From Candidatus Brocadia sinica JPN1 (GTDB lineage: Bacteria > Planctomycetota > Brocadiia > Brocadiales > Brocadiaceae), in assembly GCF_000949635.1 (NCBI RefSeq), contig NZ_BAFN01000001.1, positions 992,001 to 1,056,000 on the forward strand: DNA of 64,000 bases, read 5' to 3'. The notes under the pieces are model-generated. The model did not search any database. It saw nothing but the letters and a program-made list of their open reading frames with translations, and had not been told where the DNA came from. The translations under genes were made by a program, and so were the position numbers. Of the stretch, positions 53,335 to 62,906 are shown piece by piece. Numbering within the stretch: the first letter of the stretch is position 1; each line of letters begins with the position of its first letter.

Positions 53335-54691
53335 AGCCATAGCCATTTTAGAGATGGACAGAGAGGATGCGATTCAGGCCATCCTGATACTGGCCGAGAA
53401 AGCAGAGAACTATGACAGACTCTGCGATAAACCGAGTCCAACCACCCCGTCCGGCATGACACCCCCTTATCTCAAGCCCGCAGGCAAAAGGAAAAGACGG
53501 CCTTGTGGCAGGAAACACGGACATAAGGGGATTTCCCGGAAACGGCCGGAAAAAATAACTGCCTATCAGACACATACCCTCAAGAGTTGTCCTGATTGCC
53601 ACCAGCCACTGCAAAATCCGGTAAGAACGTATAAGCGATACATCGAAGATATCCCACAGATTGATCCGGTCGTGACTGAACATACGGTTCATGGTTCCTG
53701 GTGTTCTTGTTGTAGAAAGATTGTCCAGCCTACGGTCACAGACGCGTTGCCAAATGCCCGACTCGGATTGCGCCTCGTTGTCTTTACCGCCTGGCTTCAT
53801 TACTTAGTCGGCATAAGTATAAACAATATCGTAAAGATGGTTTCCGTATTTTTCAACTTTCACATAAGCGCCGGTGGTTTAACCCAGGCTTGGAAGTCCC
53901 TTGCAACACTCCTGGAATCACGGTATAACGATATTGGACAAAAAGTCTCCGCAAGTGCCGTTTTACACGCAGATGAAACAGGGTGGCGGTTGAACGGGAA
54001 AACCCATTGGTTGTGGTGTTTTACCACCAAAACCCTCTGCTACTACCTCATAACACGCAATCGGGGATCGCCTGTCATAAAAAAGTTCTTAGGCAGACTA
54101 TTCAAGGGCATCCTGATTTGTGACTTCTGGGGCGCTTATAACAAGATAAACGCACTGGCAAAGCAGCGGTGTTTCTATCATCTGTTCACGGAACTGGTAA
54201 AAGTCGACACATACAATCGGTCAATTCCATGGAAAGCTTTCCGGAAAAAACTCTCTCGTGTGCTCAAAGACGCATTGCGGTTATCGGAGGAAAAGAACCA
54301 TTTGAGTCCAGAATGCTTTCTTCGGTTGAAAAAGAGATTACATTATCGGCTTGAACAGTTTTTGATAACACCCTATCAGGATAAAGACGCACAAAGACTG
54401 ATCAAACGTCTGAATCGCCATAAAGAGGAACTCTTTACGTTCCTGGAACATGAGGGCGTGAGTCCCTATAATAACCATGCTGAGCAACAGATGCGAAAGC
54501 CGGTATTGACTCGAAAGATCTCACAACAAAATCGTTCTGCTCAAGGTGCGAATACCCAGGCTATCCTTATGACATTGCTTCGCTCTGCGGAATTACAAGG
54601 TGCTAATCCCGTTGAAAACCTTCTGGCAATTGCCAAAAACGCCCTGACGGTAAAAACGCCTTCTGGGTTGGCCTATAAAATCGCTTGTTAA
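53321..54691 (+). CDS. tnpC: IS66 family transposase (TnpC)
   Basis: 456 residues from MTRDEAIAILEMDREDAI; GGAGG lies ten bases upstream, and the frame is open 72 codons further into the DruA-like gene. Domains in order: an N-terminal helix, a basic linker, a zinc-finger-like CPDCHQPLQ/WCSCCRKIV pair, then the DDE core with LHADETGWRLNG, ICDFWGAYNK and NNHAEQQMRKPVL (D, D and E). The C-terminal helix and last 15 codons lie inside the terminal repeat. All catalytic residues are present. Confidence 0.92.
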   Translation: MTRDEAIAILEMDREDAIQAILILAEKAENYDRLCDKPSPTTPSGMTPPYLKPAGKRKRRPCGRKHGHKGISRKRPEKITAYQTHTLKSCPDCHQPLQNPVRTYKRYIEDIPQIDPVVTEHTVHGSWCSCCRKIVQPTVTDALPNARLGLRLVVFTAWLHYLVGISINNIVKMVSVFFNFHISAGGLTQAWKSLATLLESRYNDIGQKVSASAVLHADETGWRLNGKTHWLWCFTTKTLCYYLITRNRGSPVIKKFLGRLFKGILICDFWGAYNKINALAKQRCFYHLFTELVKVDTYNRSIPWKAFRKKLSRVLKDALRLSEEKNHLSPECFLRLKKRLHYRLEQFLITPYQDKDAQRLIKRLNRHKEELFTFLEHEGVSPYNNHAEQQMRKPVLTRKISQQNRSAQGANTQAILMTLLRSAELQGANPVENLLAIAKNALTVKTPSGLAYKIAC

Positions 54692-54715
54692 TTTTTCAAA
54701 GAACTAAAGTGTTAC
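54647..54715 (-). repeat. Right terminal inverted repeat of the IS66-type element
   Basis: Reverse complement of 52303-52371 with no mismatch over 69 bases. It includes the end of the tnpC coding sequence. Confidence 0.92.
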
Positions 54716-55262
54716 CTTTTTTTATTTCTTTATCGCTCTTTATTGGTAAATCCCATTTGACCACGAAGGGTTGATTTTGATGGTCAGGAATTAGATTACG
54801 TTTCTGATATATTGCATCATCAATTACAACACCTAACCATTGTGCTGTTTCCCCTAAATCGTGAGCATCTATCAAAGCTTTCCCGAGGAACATATCTAAA
54901 TCAAAATTTATAAAGAACTCTCCATATGCAATACCACCTCTCAATGGAACACATTTTTTTAGTGACTCGCAAAACAACAAAGCTGATTTGAACAGAATCG
55001 CGTATAAATCTTCAATTTGGTCATCAAGGGTGAAAAGAATTATAGTGTCAGAAAATCTCTTATAGTATGCACGATTGTCTACAAATGTATCTGAATTAGG
55101 CAACTTTATTCTGTATCTGTTGACTACATTCTTTTCAGATTGGCGCAAGTCACTTAGTGCACCCCAAGCCTCATCTGTATTTCTTTGGATAGCAGAGGTC
55201 ATTCCAAGCATATCAAAATGTGCAACATACCTATTGCTCTTTTTCATTGACGCCATTAACAT
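54716..55262 (-). pseudogene. Nucleotidyl-cyclase-like gene, 5' part cut off by the IS66 element
   Basis: The minus frame starts with ATG at 55262 or 55247 and reads YVAHFDMLGMTSAIQ, YKRFSDTIILFTL, VPLRGGIAYGEFFIN, FLGKALIDAHDLGETAQW and VIDDAIYQKRN. The order Asp in FDMLG, FSDT, then RGGIAYGE is like the fold of class III cyclases and GGDEF-type domains. Fit to any named family is uncertain. Joined with 52104-52302 the protein would be about 240 residues. Confidence 0.65.
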
Positions 55263-55294
55263 TAAGTATACAGAAACAATTCCTCAATAATTGT

Positions 55295-55345
55295 GGAATT
55301 ACGAAAAAATTCTATATCTCACAATAATTTATTCCTGCACTTTAC
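55295..55345 (+). repeat. Direct repeat, right copy (island boundary)
   Basis: Shares AATTACGAAAAAATTCT and CACAATAATTTAT with 49897-49950, in the same direction, 5.4 kb away. Confidence 0.55.
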
Positions 55346-55438
55346 TGAAATTTTTTGCATTGTATCAAATGCAATCTTGGAAGCAATGGTAAAAGATGAA
55401 TTAAAAACCTTCGGAAACTTTTCGGTCTAATAAATCGC

Positions 55439-55468
55439 TTGACACTTTTATTCCAGATTCGTTATGAT
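55439..55468 (+). promoter_or_regulatory. Sigma70-like promoter for gltX
   Basis: TTGACA (55439-55444), 18-bp spacer, TATGAT (55463-55468). The start would be about 40 bases before the TTG start codon of gltX. Confidence 0.6.
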
Positions 55469-55514
55469 AATGTTATATGAATTTCATTGAATTTTATAGT
55501 TAAGGAAGAAGGTT

Positions 55515-56852
55515 TTGAGTTCTAACGTTAAAGTTCGTTTTGCGCCGAGCCCTACGGGTTATCTCCATATCGGCGGGGCACGGACGGCGCTTTTTAACTG
55601 GCTTTTTGCACGGCATAATAAGGGTGTTTTTTTATTACGCATAGAAGATACCGATCAGCAGCGTTCTACCGAAGAGGCCACACAGGCCATCCTCGATAGC
55701 ATGAAATGGCTGGGGTTAGATTGGGATGAGGGTCCATACTTCCAAAGCCAACGATTACCCGTTTATAAGCAACATGCAGAGAAACTGGTAGAACAAGGGA
55801 AGGCATTTTACGATACTGATGCCGAGGGACGTAAGGCGATACGTTTTACGATGCAGGATGGGGTGACAGAAATCAACGACCTTATCCACGGCACCATCAC
55901 CTTTGATACATCCCTTATTGAGGATTTCGTCATACTGAAGGCCGACGGCTTCCCCACCTATAATTTTGCCTGTGTTGTTGATGATGCTGAAATGGGGATT
56001 ACCCATATTATCCGTGGAGATGACCACATATCGAACACCCCAAAACAGATCGCCCTTTACAAGGCCTTTGGATTTAAAATGCCTGAATTTGCCCATATCC
56101 CGATGATCCTTGGGGAAGATGGGTCGAGGTTGAGCAAGCGTCATGGGGCAACCTCTGTCACTGAATATCGGGACAAGGGCTATTTGCCTCACGCCCTGGT
56201 AAATTTTCTCGCCCTGCTGGGATGGTCGCCTGGGAACGACCAGGAGATCATATCGATCCCGGAAATGATTGAGAAGTTTACCTTAAAACGCGCAAACAAA
56301 ACGAGCGCCCAATTCAACAACGTAAAACTGGACTGGATGAACGGTCAATATATCAAAAATACCCCCGTTGAACAATTAATCCCAGAAGTGAAGGAATTTT
56401 TTGAGAAATCGGGCGTTGATATGACAAAGATCGCTGAAAGGTGGTTGTTCAATTTGGTGGAATTGCATCACGAACGGTTCAGGACCTTTCAGGATTTGCT
56501 TAACCAGACGCGGTTCTTCTTTGCCGATACGATTGAGTACGATCAAACAGCTGTAGGCAAATTCCTCAAAAAGGAAGGGGTTGGTGAATTGTTGAAAGAG
56601 GTGCACTCGGCTATTTCACAGGTAGACAATTTTGACAAGAAAAATCTGGAAGACTCCCTGCGGGCCTTGACCGAAAAGCTGGGCATTGGATTTTCCAAGC
56701 TTGCACAGCCGATGCGTGTGGCCATTACGGGCAGGAGTGTAAGCGCCGGTATTTTTGAAACGATGGAGCTATTGGGAAAGGAAAAAACCATAAAAAGGCT
56801 CAACTACGCCATAAAAAATCAGTGTGAAACACCAGAAGCAATGAGGTTTTGA
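55515..56852 (+). CDS. gltX: Glutamyl-tRNA synthetase
   Basis: 445 residues. Class I motifs are RFAPSPTGYLHIGGARTALF and the KMSKS-type SRLSKRHGATSV. Also seen are RIEDTDQQRS and IRGDDHISNTPKQI. The start codon is TTG, with GGAAGAAGG ending two bases before it; there is no ATG in frame near the family start. It charges tRNA-Glu (or in some bacteria tRNA-Gln too). Confidence 0.95.
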   Translation: MSSNVKVRFAPSPTGYLHIGGARTALFNWLFARHNKGVFLLRIEDTDQQRSTEEATQAILDSMKWLGLDWDEGPYFQSQRLPVYKQHAEKLVEQGKAFYDTDAEGRKAIRFTMQDGVTEINDLIHGTITFDTSLIEDFVILKADGFPTYNFACVVDDAEMGITHIIRGDDHISNTPKQIALYKAFGFKMPEFAHIPMILGEDGSRLSKRHGATSVTEYRDKGYLPHALVNFLALLGWSPGNDQEIISIPEMIEKFTLKRANKTSAQFNNVKLDWMNGQYIKNTPVEQLIPEVKEFFEKSGVDMTKIAERWLFNLVELHHERFRTFQDLLNQTRFFFADTIEYDQTAVGKFLKKEGVGELLKEVHSAISQVDNFDKKNLEDSLRALTEKLGIGFSKLAQPMRVAITGRSVSAGIFETMELLGKEKTIKRLNYAIKNQCETPEAMRF

Positions 56853-56862
56853 TTTTAAAAGC

Positions 56863-56932
56863 AACCACAGATTATGCAGATCCACAGATTTTTTATATAC
56901 TATTCTCTGTGTTGTCTGTGCAATCTGTGGTT
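56863..56932 (+). terminator. Inverted repeat with T-run after gltX
   Basis: Arms AACCACAGATT (56863-56873) and AATCTGTGGTT (56922-56932) lie 48 bases apart, with internal CACAGA/TCTGTG pairs, and TTTATTTTTTT follows. It may act as a terminator. The CACAGATT form also resembles a common dispersed repeat. Confidence 0.6.
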
Positions 56933-56965
56933 TTATTTTTTTAAGTTACCAGGGTTGTTTATCGT

Positions 56966-57529
56966 ATGAACGTAAGGCTTTTTGTTGCAATTGAAATTAC
57001 CGGGGAAATCAGAAAAAAATTAGCGGAATTTCAGGATGAGCTGAAAAGGGTGGATGCGGACGTCGGTTGGGTAGCCCCGGAAAATATCCATATTACGTTG
57101 AAGTTTATTGGCGCTATGGACGAAGAAAAAATTGAGGCAGTTGTTACGATAATAAAAGATTCTGTGATCCATATAAAGCCATTTGATCTTGATTATAGAG
57201 GAGTAGGTGCTCTTCCAACGGAGAAGAATCCACGGGTTGTTTTTGCCCATGTGATAGATACGGGCGGAGTCTTAACAAGGATCCATGAAAGACTGGATAA
57301 TCAATTGGTAGCGCTGGGTGTGGAACATGAGGATCGTAAATTCGCAGCCCACCTGACGGTGGGACGTATAAAAACGCGCAGGAATGTAAGAAAGCTTATC
57401 GAGAATCTGAATTCGTACAATGGGTTTGATTTTGGTTCAGAACATGTGGCGCAGGTGGTTTTAATGAAGAGCGACCTTTCGCCGGAGGGACCCATATATA
57501 CGAAGTTACATAGTGTTGATTTAATTTAA
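56966..57529 (+). CDS. thpR: RNA 2',3'-cyclic phosphodiesterase (2H family)
   Basis: 187 residues. Two HxTx motifs are ENIHITLKFIGAMDEE (about 42-46) and AAHLTVGRIKTRRN (about 126-130). FVAIEITGEIRKKL opens the protein in the usual way. It hydrolyses 2',3'-cyclic ends of RNA; it was earlier called 2'-5' RNA ligase. It precedes recA by 28 bases, a common neighbour pair. Confidence 0.9.
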   Translation: MNVRLFVAIEITGEIRKKLAEFQDELKRVDADVGWVAPENIHITLKFIGAMDEEKIEAVVTIIKDSVIHIKPFDLDYRGVGALPTEKNPRVVFAHVIDTGGVLTRIHERLDNQLVALGVEHEDRKFAAHLTVGRIKTRRNVRKLIENLNSYNGFDFGSEHVAQVVLMKSDLSPEGPIYTKLHSVDLI

Positions 57530-57557
57530 TAGGTGTGACTTTTCGTATGGGTGAATT

Positions 57558-58649
57558 ATGATATCGAAACCAGAGGATGCAGAAAAGGAAAAACGACAGC
57601 AAGCTTTAGAAAGAGCGATTTCACAGATCGAGAAACAGTACGGGAGAGGAACGATCATGAAGCTGGGGGGCGAGACGAGGGTGGACGTCCCTACCATCTC
57701 AACCGGGGCACTATCTCTCGACATTGCGCTCGGTGTGGGAGGAATCCCGCGCGGAAGGATCGTTGAAATATTTGGTCCGGAATCTTCGGGGAAAACCACC
57801 CTGACCCTTCACATTATCGCTAACGCCCAGAAGGGGGGTGGCGCTGCAGCCTTTATTGACGCCGAACATGCGCTTGACCCCGACTATGCCAGGAAATTGG
57901 GGGTAGATTTAAACAATCTCATGGTTAATCAGCCAGATACCGGGGAGCAGGCACTGGAGATTGCGGAATTGCTGGTGAGGAGCAATGCGGTAGATATCGT
58001 CGCGATTGATTCTGTGGCGGCCCTTGTTCCCCGCGCAGAGATTGAAGGGGAAATGGGTGATGCACACGTGGGGTTGCAAGCCAGGTTGATGTCGCAGGCA
58101 TTGCGCAAGTTGACGGGTTGTATTTCAAAATCTCAGACCTGTGTTATTTTCATTAACCAGATTCGGGAGAAGATCGGCGTTATGTACGGGGGAAACCCGG
58201 AGACAACCCCGGGCGGCAGGGCGTTGAAGTTTTACTCCTCCGTGCGTATCGATATCCGGAGAATCGGGAGCATAAAAGACGGTGAAGTGACCATCGGGAA
58301 TAGGGTTCGTGCCACTATCGCTAAAAATAAGGTCGCGGCACCATTTAAGAAGGCGGAGTTTGATATCCTGTATAATACGGGCATATCACGTGCTGGTGAT
58401 ATTATTGACCTTGGGGTCGAACATCAAATCATTGACAAGTCTGGCACCTGGTTTTCCTATGGTGAAATTCGGTTGGGACAGGGCAGGGAAAATTCCAGGC
58501 AGTTTGTCGAAGGAAAGCCCGAATTGATGAAGGAAATAGAACAATCTATCCTGAAAAAGATAAAACCGGAATTGGTTACAGAAAAAGCCCCTGAGAAAGC
58601 TTCCGAAAAGACAAAGGCAGAATCGGCCTCAAAAAAGGGTGAAAAATAA
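57558..58649 (+). CDS. recA: Recombinase A
   Basis: 363 residues. Walker A is [14 protein letters not shown]; further markers are [26 protein letters not shown]-type [54 protein letters not shown] and [15 protein letters not shown]. The C-terminal tail is Lys/Glu-rich. It drives strand exchange and the SOS response. No LexA box was recognised upstream; the gene may depend on read-through from thpR. It stops just before alaS. Confidence 0.97.
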   Translation: MISKPEDAEKEKRQQALERAISQIEKQYGRGTIMKLGGETRVDVPTISTGALSLDIALGVGGIPRGRIVEIFGPESSGKTTLTLHIIANAQKGGGAAAFIDAEHALDPDYARKLGVDLNNLMVNQPDTGEQALEIAELLVRSNAVDIVAIDSVAALVPRAEIEGEMGDAHVGLQARLMSQALRKLTGCISKSQTCVIFINQIREKIGVMYGGNPETTPGGRALKFYSSVRIDIRRIGSIKDGEVTIGNRVRATIAKNKVAAPFKKAEFDILYNTGISRAGDIIDLGVEHQIIDKSGTWFSYGEIRLGQGRENSRQFVEGKPELMKEIEQSILKKIKPELVTEKAPEKASEKTKAESASKKGEK

Positions 58650-58656
58650 TTGTTTT

Positions 58657-61317
58657 ATGAAGACAAATGATATCCGCAGTAAATTTCTGAAATTTTTTGA
58701 AAAAAAGTCTCACGTAATCTGGCCCAGCGACTCATTGGTTCCGCAGAATGACCCCACCCTTCTCTTTACCGGTGCGGGAATGAATCAGTTTAAAGACATG
58801 TTTCTGGGCAAAGGGAATTTAGCCTTTAAAAAGGCAACCACCTGCCAGAAATGCCTCCGTACGGGTGATATTGATAATGTGGGCAAGACGGCCTCCCATC
58901 ATACATTTTTCGAAATGCTGGGGAATTTTTCCTTCGGGGATTATTTTAAGAAAGAGACGATTGGATGGGCATGGGAATTCCTGGTTCAGGAGTTGAAAAT
59001 CCCGGAGGGTCGTTTGAGTGTAAGTGTTTATAGAGACGATCACGAGTCATACGAAATCTGGGAAAAACACGTTGGTGTTCCCAGGTCAAAGATTTATCGG
59101 TATGGTGAAAAGGACAACTTTTGGCCCGCGGACGCGCCGCTATTGGGTCCTAATGGCCCCTGCGGACCTTGTTCTGAGATATTTTTCGATCAGGGAGAAA
59201 AAGTTGGCTGCGGGCGAAAGGAATGTGAGCCTGCTTGTGATTGCGACCGGTTTGTAGAAATATGGAATCTCGTATTCACACAATACAACCGCACAGAAGG
59301 AGGCAAGCTGGTACCGTTACCAAATAGAAACGTAGATACGGGGATGGGGCTGGAAAGAATGGCACGTGTCATGCAAGGGGTGCAAACTAACTTTGACATT
59401 GATATCTTCAGTCCTATTATTAAATCCCTGGAAGAAATTGCGCAGTTGAAATATAGCGGACAAGGAGAGCATGCCGTACTCATGCGCCGGATTGCAGATC
59501 ATGTGAAGGCGTGTGTGTTTTGTATTTCTGACGGCGTCTTACCCAGCAACGAAGGGCGTGGATATGTCGAAAGGCGGTTGTTGCGGCGCGCTATACGGGA
59601 TGGTACACAACTGGGTATAAAAGATTGCTTTTTATACAAACTGGTACCAGTTGTAAGCAATGTGATGCAGGAATATTATCCCGATATTAAGCAGCGCAGA
59701 GAGAATATTGCCCGGATTGTGAAAAGTGAAGAGGAGAAATTTCACGAGACCCTGGAACTGGGAACGACCAAACTGAAAGAACTCATGGACACTTTGCAAA
59801 GGAACAACCAAAAAATTCTTTCTGGTCAGGAAGCCTTTAAATTGTACGACACGTATGGTTTCCCTTTAGATATGACTGAATCGATTCTCAGTGAGAAAGG
59901 ATTCACAGTGGATAAGGATGGCTTTGAGAACGAACTCAAAAGGCAGCGGTTGCAGGCAAGGACATCGTCTCAAATGACCGGCCAGGTCTTCGATACAGGC
60001 CCTCTGAGTAAAATTAAAGACATTTCGAAAGGTACAGAATTTCTTGGCTATGAGAAGTATGAATGTGAAGGAAGGGTAGTTGCCATTATCCGGGGCGACC
60101 AGCTTGTTGGTGTGGCTACGGCGGGAAATGAAGTTACAGTGATATTAGACCGAACACCTTTTTACGGTGAATCGGGTGGACAAATTGGTGATACGGGTGT
60201 TTTGGAAGGAGAAGGGAATCATGTCCGTATTGCCGATACGAAAAAGAATAATGATTTTATTTTGCACATAGGAAAGGTGGCAAAGGGGGAGCTGAGGACG
60301 GGTAGTTTGGTTCATGCCAGAATTGACGTCCAGCGAAGGAACTCCATTCGGAGGAACCACTCGGCAACGCATATACTCCATTATGTCTTGCGAAAAGTGA
60401 TCGGCCAGCATGCAGAACAGTCTGGTTCCCTGGTAACCCCTGACCGCTTGCGCTTTGATTTTCATCATTTTTCCGGGTTGACAAAAGAAGAAATAGCGCG
60501 GATTGAAGATATGGTTAATGAGAAAATTTTAGAAAATGTACTTGTATCGGTAAAAGAATTACCTATCCAGGAGGCAAGGAATGCTGGTGCTATGGCCCTG
60601 TTTGGGGAAAAATATGGAGAACTTGTCAGGATGGCTTCTGTTGGCGATTTCAGCAAAGAGTTGTGTGGTGGAACACATGTTGATTACTCGGGGGAAATCG
60701 GATTGTTTCGAATTGTTGGTGAATCCTCCGTTGCGGCAGGAATCAGGCGTATTGAAGCAATGACAGGCATGGCGGCATTACACAGGGGTAGAGAAAAAGA
60801 AAGAGTTATCCTGGAAATGTGTAACGTCCTGAATGCCAACGAAGATAAGTTGATTACAAAAACTCAGGAATTATTACACGAATTAAAGAATCTCCAAAAA
60901 GAGGCACACAAGGTCAAACAAAAAGAAATACATGGTAAGGTTGATTCTTTTTTCGAAAACGCCAAAGAAGTTTCTGGGGTAAAGATTATTACAAGGAAAA
61001 TAGAGGATGCGGCTGCAGACGATTTGAGAAAAACGGTAGATGTATTAATGAAATCTGCCAAAGAGATGGCTATCGTATTGGGTACCGCACAAAATGGACG
61101 TGTTACGATAGTTGCCGCTGTGAGTCCTCATTTGGTCAGGTGCGGTTTACATGCAGGGAACATCTCGAAGGAGGTGGCAAAGATAGTTGGCGGTGGAGGC
61201 GGAGGCAGGCCCGATATGGCTCAGGCAGGAGGGCAATATGTGGAAAAATTAGATGAAGCGCTGAGCTTCGCTGCAGAGTTGTTAAGCAAAAAAATACTCG
61301 AAGACGTTGACGCGTAG
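58657..61317 (+). CDS. alaS: Alanyl-tRNA synthetase
   Basis: About 886 residues from MKTNDIRSKFLKFFE; an upstream GTG at 58639 would overlap recA. Aminoacylation domain: SLVPQNDPTLLFTGAGMNQF, HHTFFEMLGNFSFGDYF, GPNGPCGPCSEIFFDQ. Editing domain: NHSATHILHYVLRKVIG and ELCGGTHVDYSGEIGLF. C-terminal domain: GGGGGGRPDMAQAGG. All four zinc/editing residues appear kept. It charges tRNA-Ala and clears Ser/Gly errors. Confidence 0.96.
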   Translation: MKTNDIRSKFLKFFEKKSHVIWPSDSLVPQNDPTLLFTGAGMNQFKDMFLGKGNLAFKKATTCQKCLRTGDIDNVGKTASHHTFFEMLGNFSFGDYFKKETIGWAWEFLVQELKIPEGRLSVSVYRDDHESYEIWEKHVGVPRSKIYRYGEKDNFWPADAPLLGPNGPCGPCSEIFFDQGEKVGCGRKECEPACDCDRFVEIWNLVFTQYNRTEGGKLVPLPNRNVDTGMGLERMARVMQGVQTNFDIDIFSPIIKSLEEIAQLKYSGQGEHAVLMRRIADHVKACVFCISDGVLPSNEGRGYVERRLLRRAIRDGTQLGIKDCFLYKLVPVVSNVMQEYYPDIKQRRENIARIVKSEEEKFHETLELGTTKLKELMDTLQRNNQKILSGQEAFKLYDTYGFPLDMTESILSEKGFTVDKDGFENELKRQRLQARTSSQMTGQVFDTGPLSKIKDISKGTEFLGYEKYECEGRVVAIIRGDQLVGVATAGNEVTVILDRTPFYGESGGQIGDTGVLEGEGNHVRIADTKKNNDFILHIGKVAKGELRTGSLVHARIDVQRRNSIRRNHSATHILHYVLRKVIGQHAEQSGSLVTPDRLRFDFHHFSGLTKEEIARIEDMVNEKILENVLVSVKELPIQEARNAGAMALFGEKYGELVRMASVGDFSKELCGGTHVDYSGEIGLFRIVGESSVAAGIRRIEAMTGMAALHRGREKERVILEMCNVLNANEDKLITKTQELLHELKNLQKEAHKVKQKEIHGKVDSFFENAKEVSGVKIITRKIEDAAADDLRKTVDVLMKSAKEMAIVLGTAQNGRVTIVAAVSPHLVRCGLHAGNISKEVAKIVGGGGGGRPDMAQAGGQYVEKLDEALSFAAELLSKKILEDVDA

Positions 61318-61388
61318 GTGTGTAAGAGCACAAAAGGTATTGACGGGATAAGTATGAATGCTTATACGCTTCACCTCTAAGTTTTCGC

Positions 61389-61417
61389 TTGACAATAAAA
61401 GTGTCTGTGTATAAAAT
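61389..61417 (+). promoter_or_regulatory. Sigma70-like promoter for rpmF-plsX-fabH
   Basis: TTGACA (61389-61394), 17-bp spacer, TAAAAT (61412-61417). The transcript would begin near 61424, leaving about 190 bases of leader before rpmF. The rest of the 61318-61612 gap shows nothing else. Confidence 0.6.
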
Positions 61418-61612
61418 TTTCGGTTTGAAAGTGATGTGTATATAACATATTATAGAGTATTTAAGGAAGCAAAATGCTATATTCACATCAGAGAGAAGAA
61501 GAAGCTTATGCATAGAATACCGAGATGCCAGTCTTGAAAAATGCCTCTGATGTTTTGTATTTTCGGTACGCCTTTTTGTGAAATTTATATGGAATTTTTA
61601 TAGAGGTGATAA

Positions 61613-61840
61613 ATGCCTAATCCAAAGAGAAGGTTTTCGAATTCAAGAACTCGCAAAAGACGAACGCACGACAAATTAACCCCCCCTGTTATTCCACTTG
61701 CTGAAAACATGGGGAAAGGTACAGGTGCGCGCTCAAAGCGTTATATTTGCTCACATTGTAAACAGGTAAATCAACCGCACACGGTTTGTCACAACTGCGG
61801 GTATTACCGGGGTAAACAGGTTATTTCTGTTGGAAAGTAG
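61613..61840 (+). CDS. rpmF: Ribosomal protein bL32
   Basis: 75 residues, longer than the usual 56-60. MPNPKRRFSNSRTRKRRTHD opens it; ICSHCKQVNQPHTVCHNCGYY holds the four-cysteine zinc site. The extra 15 residues (VIPLAENMGKGTGARSKR) sit between the basic start and the zinc ribbon. GAGGTGATAA lies before the ATG. The rpmF-plsX-fabH-fabD order is widely conserved. Confidence 0.95.
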   Translation: MPNPKRRFSNSRTRKRRTHDKLTPPVIPLAENMGKGTGARSKRYICSHCKQVNQPHTVCHNCGYYRGKQVISVGK

Positions 61841-61844
61841 GTCT

Positions 61845-62861
61845 ATGAGAGTTGTGGTTGATGCAATGGGTGGGGATAAAGCTCCACGCGAAGTTGTTAT
61901 GGGATCTGTCAGGGCGGCGCAGCAATTTCCGGATGACGGGATTTTGCTGGTTGGTGATGAAAAAGTAATAGAACGTGAACTGGCCGCTTGCGGAACAACC
62001 CCGAGAAATATTACCATTTATCATGCATCTCAGGTAGTCGGTATGGACGACCCTGCGACGTTTTCCATACGTCAGAAAACTAATTCATCAATCACACGAA
62101 GTGTCGAGCTTGTGGCAAGTGGTGAGGCTGTCGCCGTAGTGAGCGCAGGACATACAGGTGCAACGGTCGCTGCATCAACATTGCATTTGCGAACCCTTAA
62201 GGGGGTACGTCGTCCAGGTATTGCGGCTCCCATTCCGACCCGGCTCGGTACCTGTCTGGTTATTGACGTAGGAGCAAACATCGCCTGCAAACCGCTACAT
62301 CTTCTCCAATATGGTGTGATGGCAACAATATACAGCAAATATATCTTCGGTATCAAAAATCCGCGGGTAGGACTTCTGAATATTGGTGAAGAGGATGCTA
62401 AGGGAAATGATCTTGCGAAAGAAACGTTTTCTCTTCTCTCCAATTCATCTTTAAATTTTGTGGGAAATGTAGAAGGTCGTGAAATATTTGATAGTAAAGC
62501 CGACATTGTTGTTTGCGAAGGTTTTGTGGGAAATGTCCTGTTGAAATTCGGGGAAGGGCTTTCCATGAGCCTTCTATCAACGATTAAAGCAGAAGCAATG
62601 AAGAGCTTCTGGACGAAGCTGGGTCTGTTTTTGTGCAAATCAGCCTTTGGTCCACTAAGGGCTAAAATGGACTTTACTGAATACGGCGGTGTTCCTTTGT
62701 TAGGTGTTAATGGCGTTTGTATTATATGTCATGGCAGGTCTGATTCCAAGGCTATACAAAATGCCGTAAGAGTTGCATTGCAGTTATCAAAAAACAAAGT
62801 CAACGAGCATATTGTTTCCGAACTGGAAAAGGCCAATGTACCTGCGGCAAATGTTACGTAA
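61845..62861 (+). CDS. plsX: Phosphate acyltransferase
   Basis: About 338 residues from MRVVVDAMGGDKAPREVVMG; a TTG five codons earlier is open. Also seen are AVVSAGHTGATVAAS, RPGIAAPIPTRLGTCLVIDV, VGLLNIGEEDAKGND and VCEGFVGNVLLKFGEGLS. It makes acyl phosphate from acyl-ACP for phospholipid synthesis. It starts four bases after rpmF. Confidence 0.95.
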   Translation: MRVVVDAMGGDKAPREVVMGSVRAAQQFPDDGILLVGDEKVIERELAACGTTPRNITIYHASQVVGMDDPATFSIRQKTNSSITRSVELVASGEAVAVVSAGHTGATVAASTLHLRTLKGVRRPGIAAPIPTRLGTCLVIDVGANIACKPLHLLQYGVMATIYSKYIFGIKNPRVGLLNIGEEDAKGNDLAKETFSLLSNSSLNFVGNVEGREIFDSKADIVVCEGFVGNVLLKFGEGLSMSLLSTIKAEAMKSFWTKLGLFLCKSAFGPLRAKMDFTEYGGVPLLGVNGVCIICHGRSDSKAIQNAVRVALQLSKNKVNEHIVSELEKANVPAANVT

Positions 62862-62906
62862 CCAATTGGCCTCCAATTAATCTCCTCTGGGTAATTAAGA
62901 ATTCAC

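Larger units (their letters stand above)
52303..54715. mobile_element. IS66-type element carrying a DruA-like gene and tnpC
   Basis: 2413 bp. The ends are 69-bp perfect inverted repeats starting GTAACACTTTAG, extending to 78 bp with two mismatches. An 8-bp duplication CTTTTTTT flanks it (52295-52302 and 54716-54723), the size made by IS66 elements. It carries two plus-strand genes and no recognisable tnpA or tnpB. Both genes look intact, the ends are unmutated and the host gene can be rebuilt, so the insertion is probably recent. Confidence 0.9.

Noticed and set aside
62072-62638. 188-codon minus frame
   Set aside because: Antisense to plsX, whose motifs are complete.
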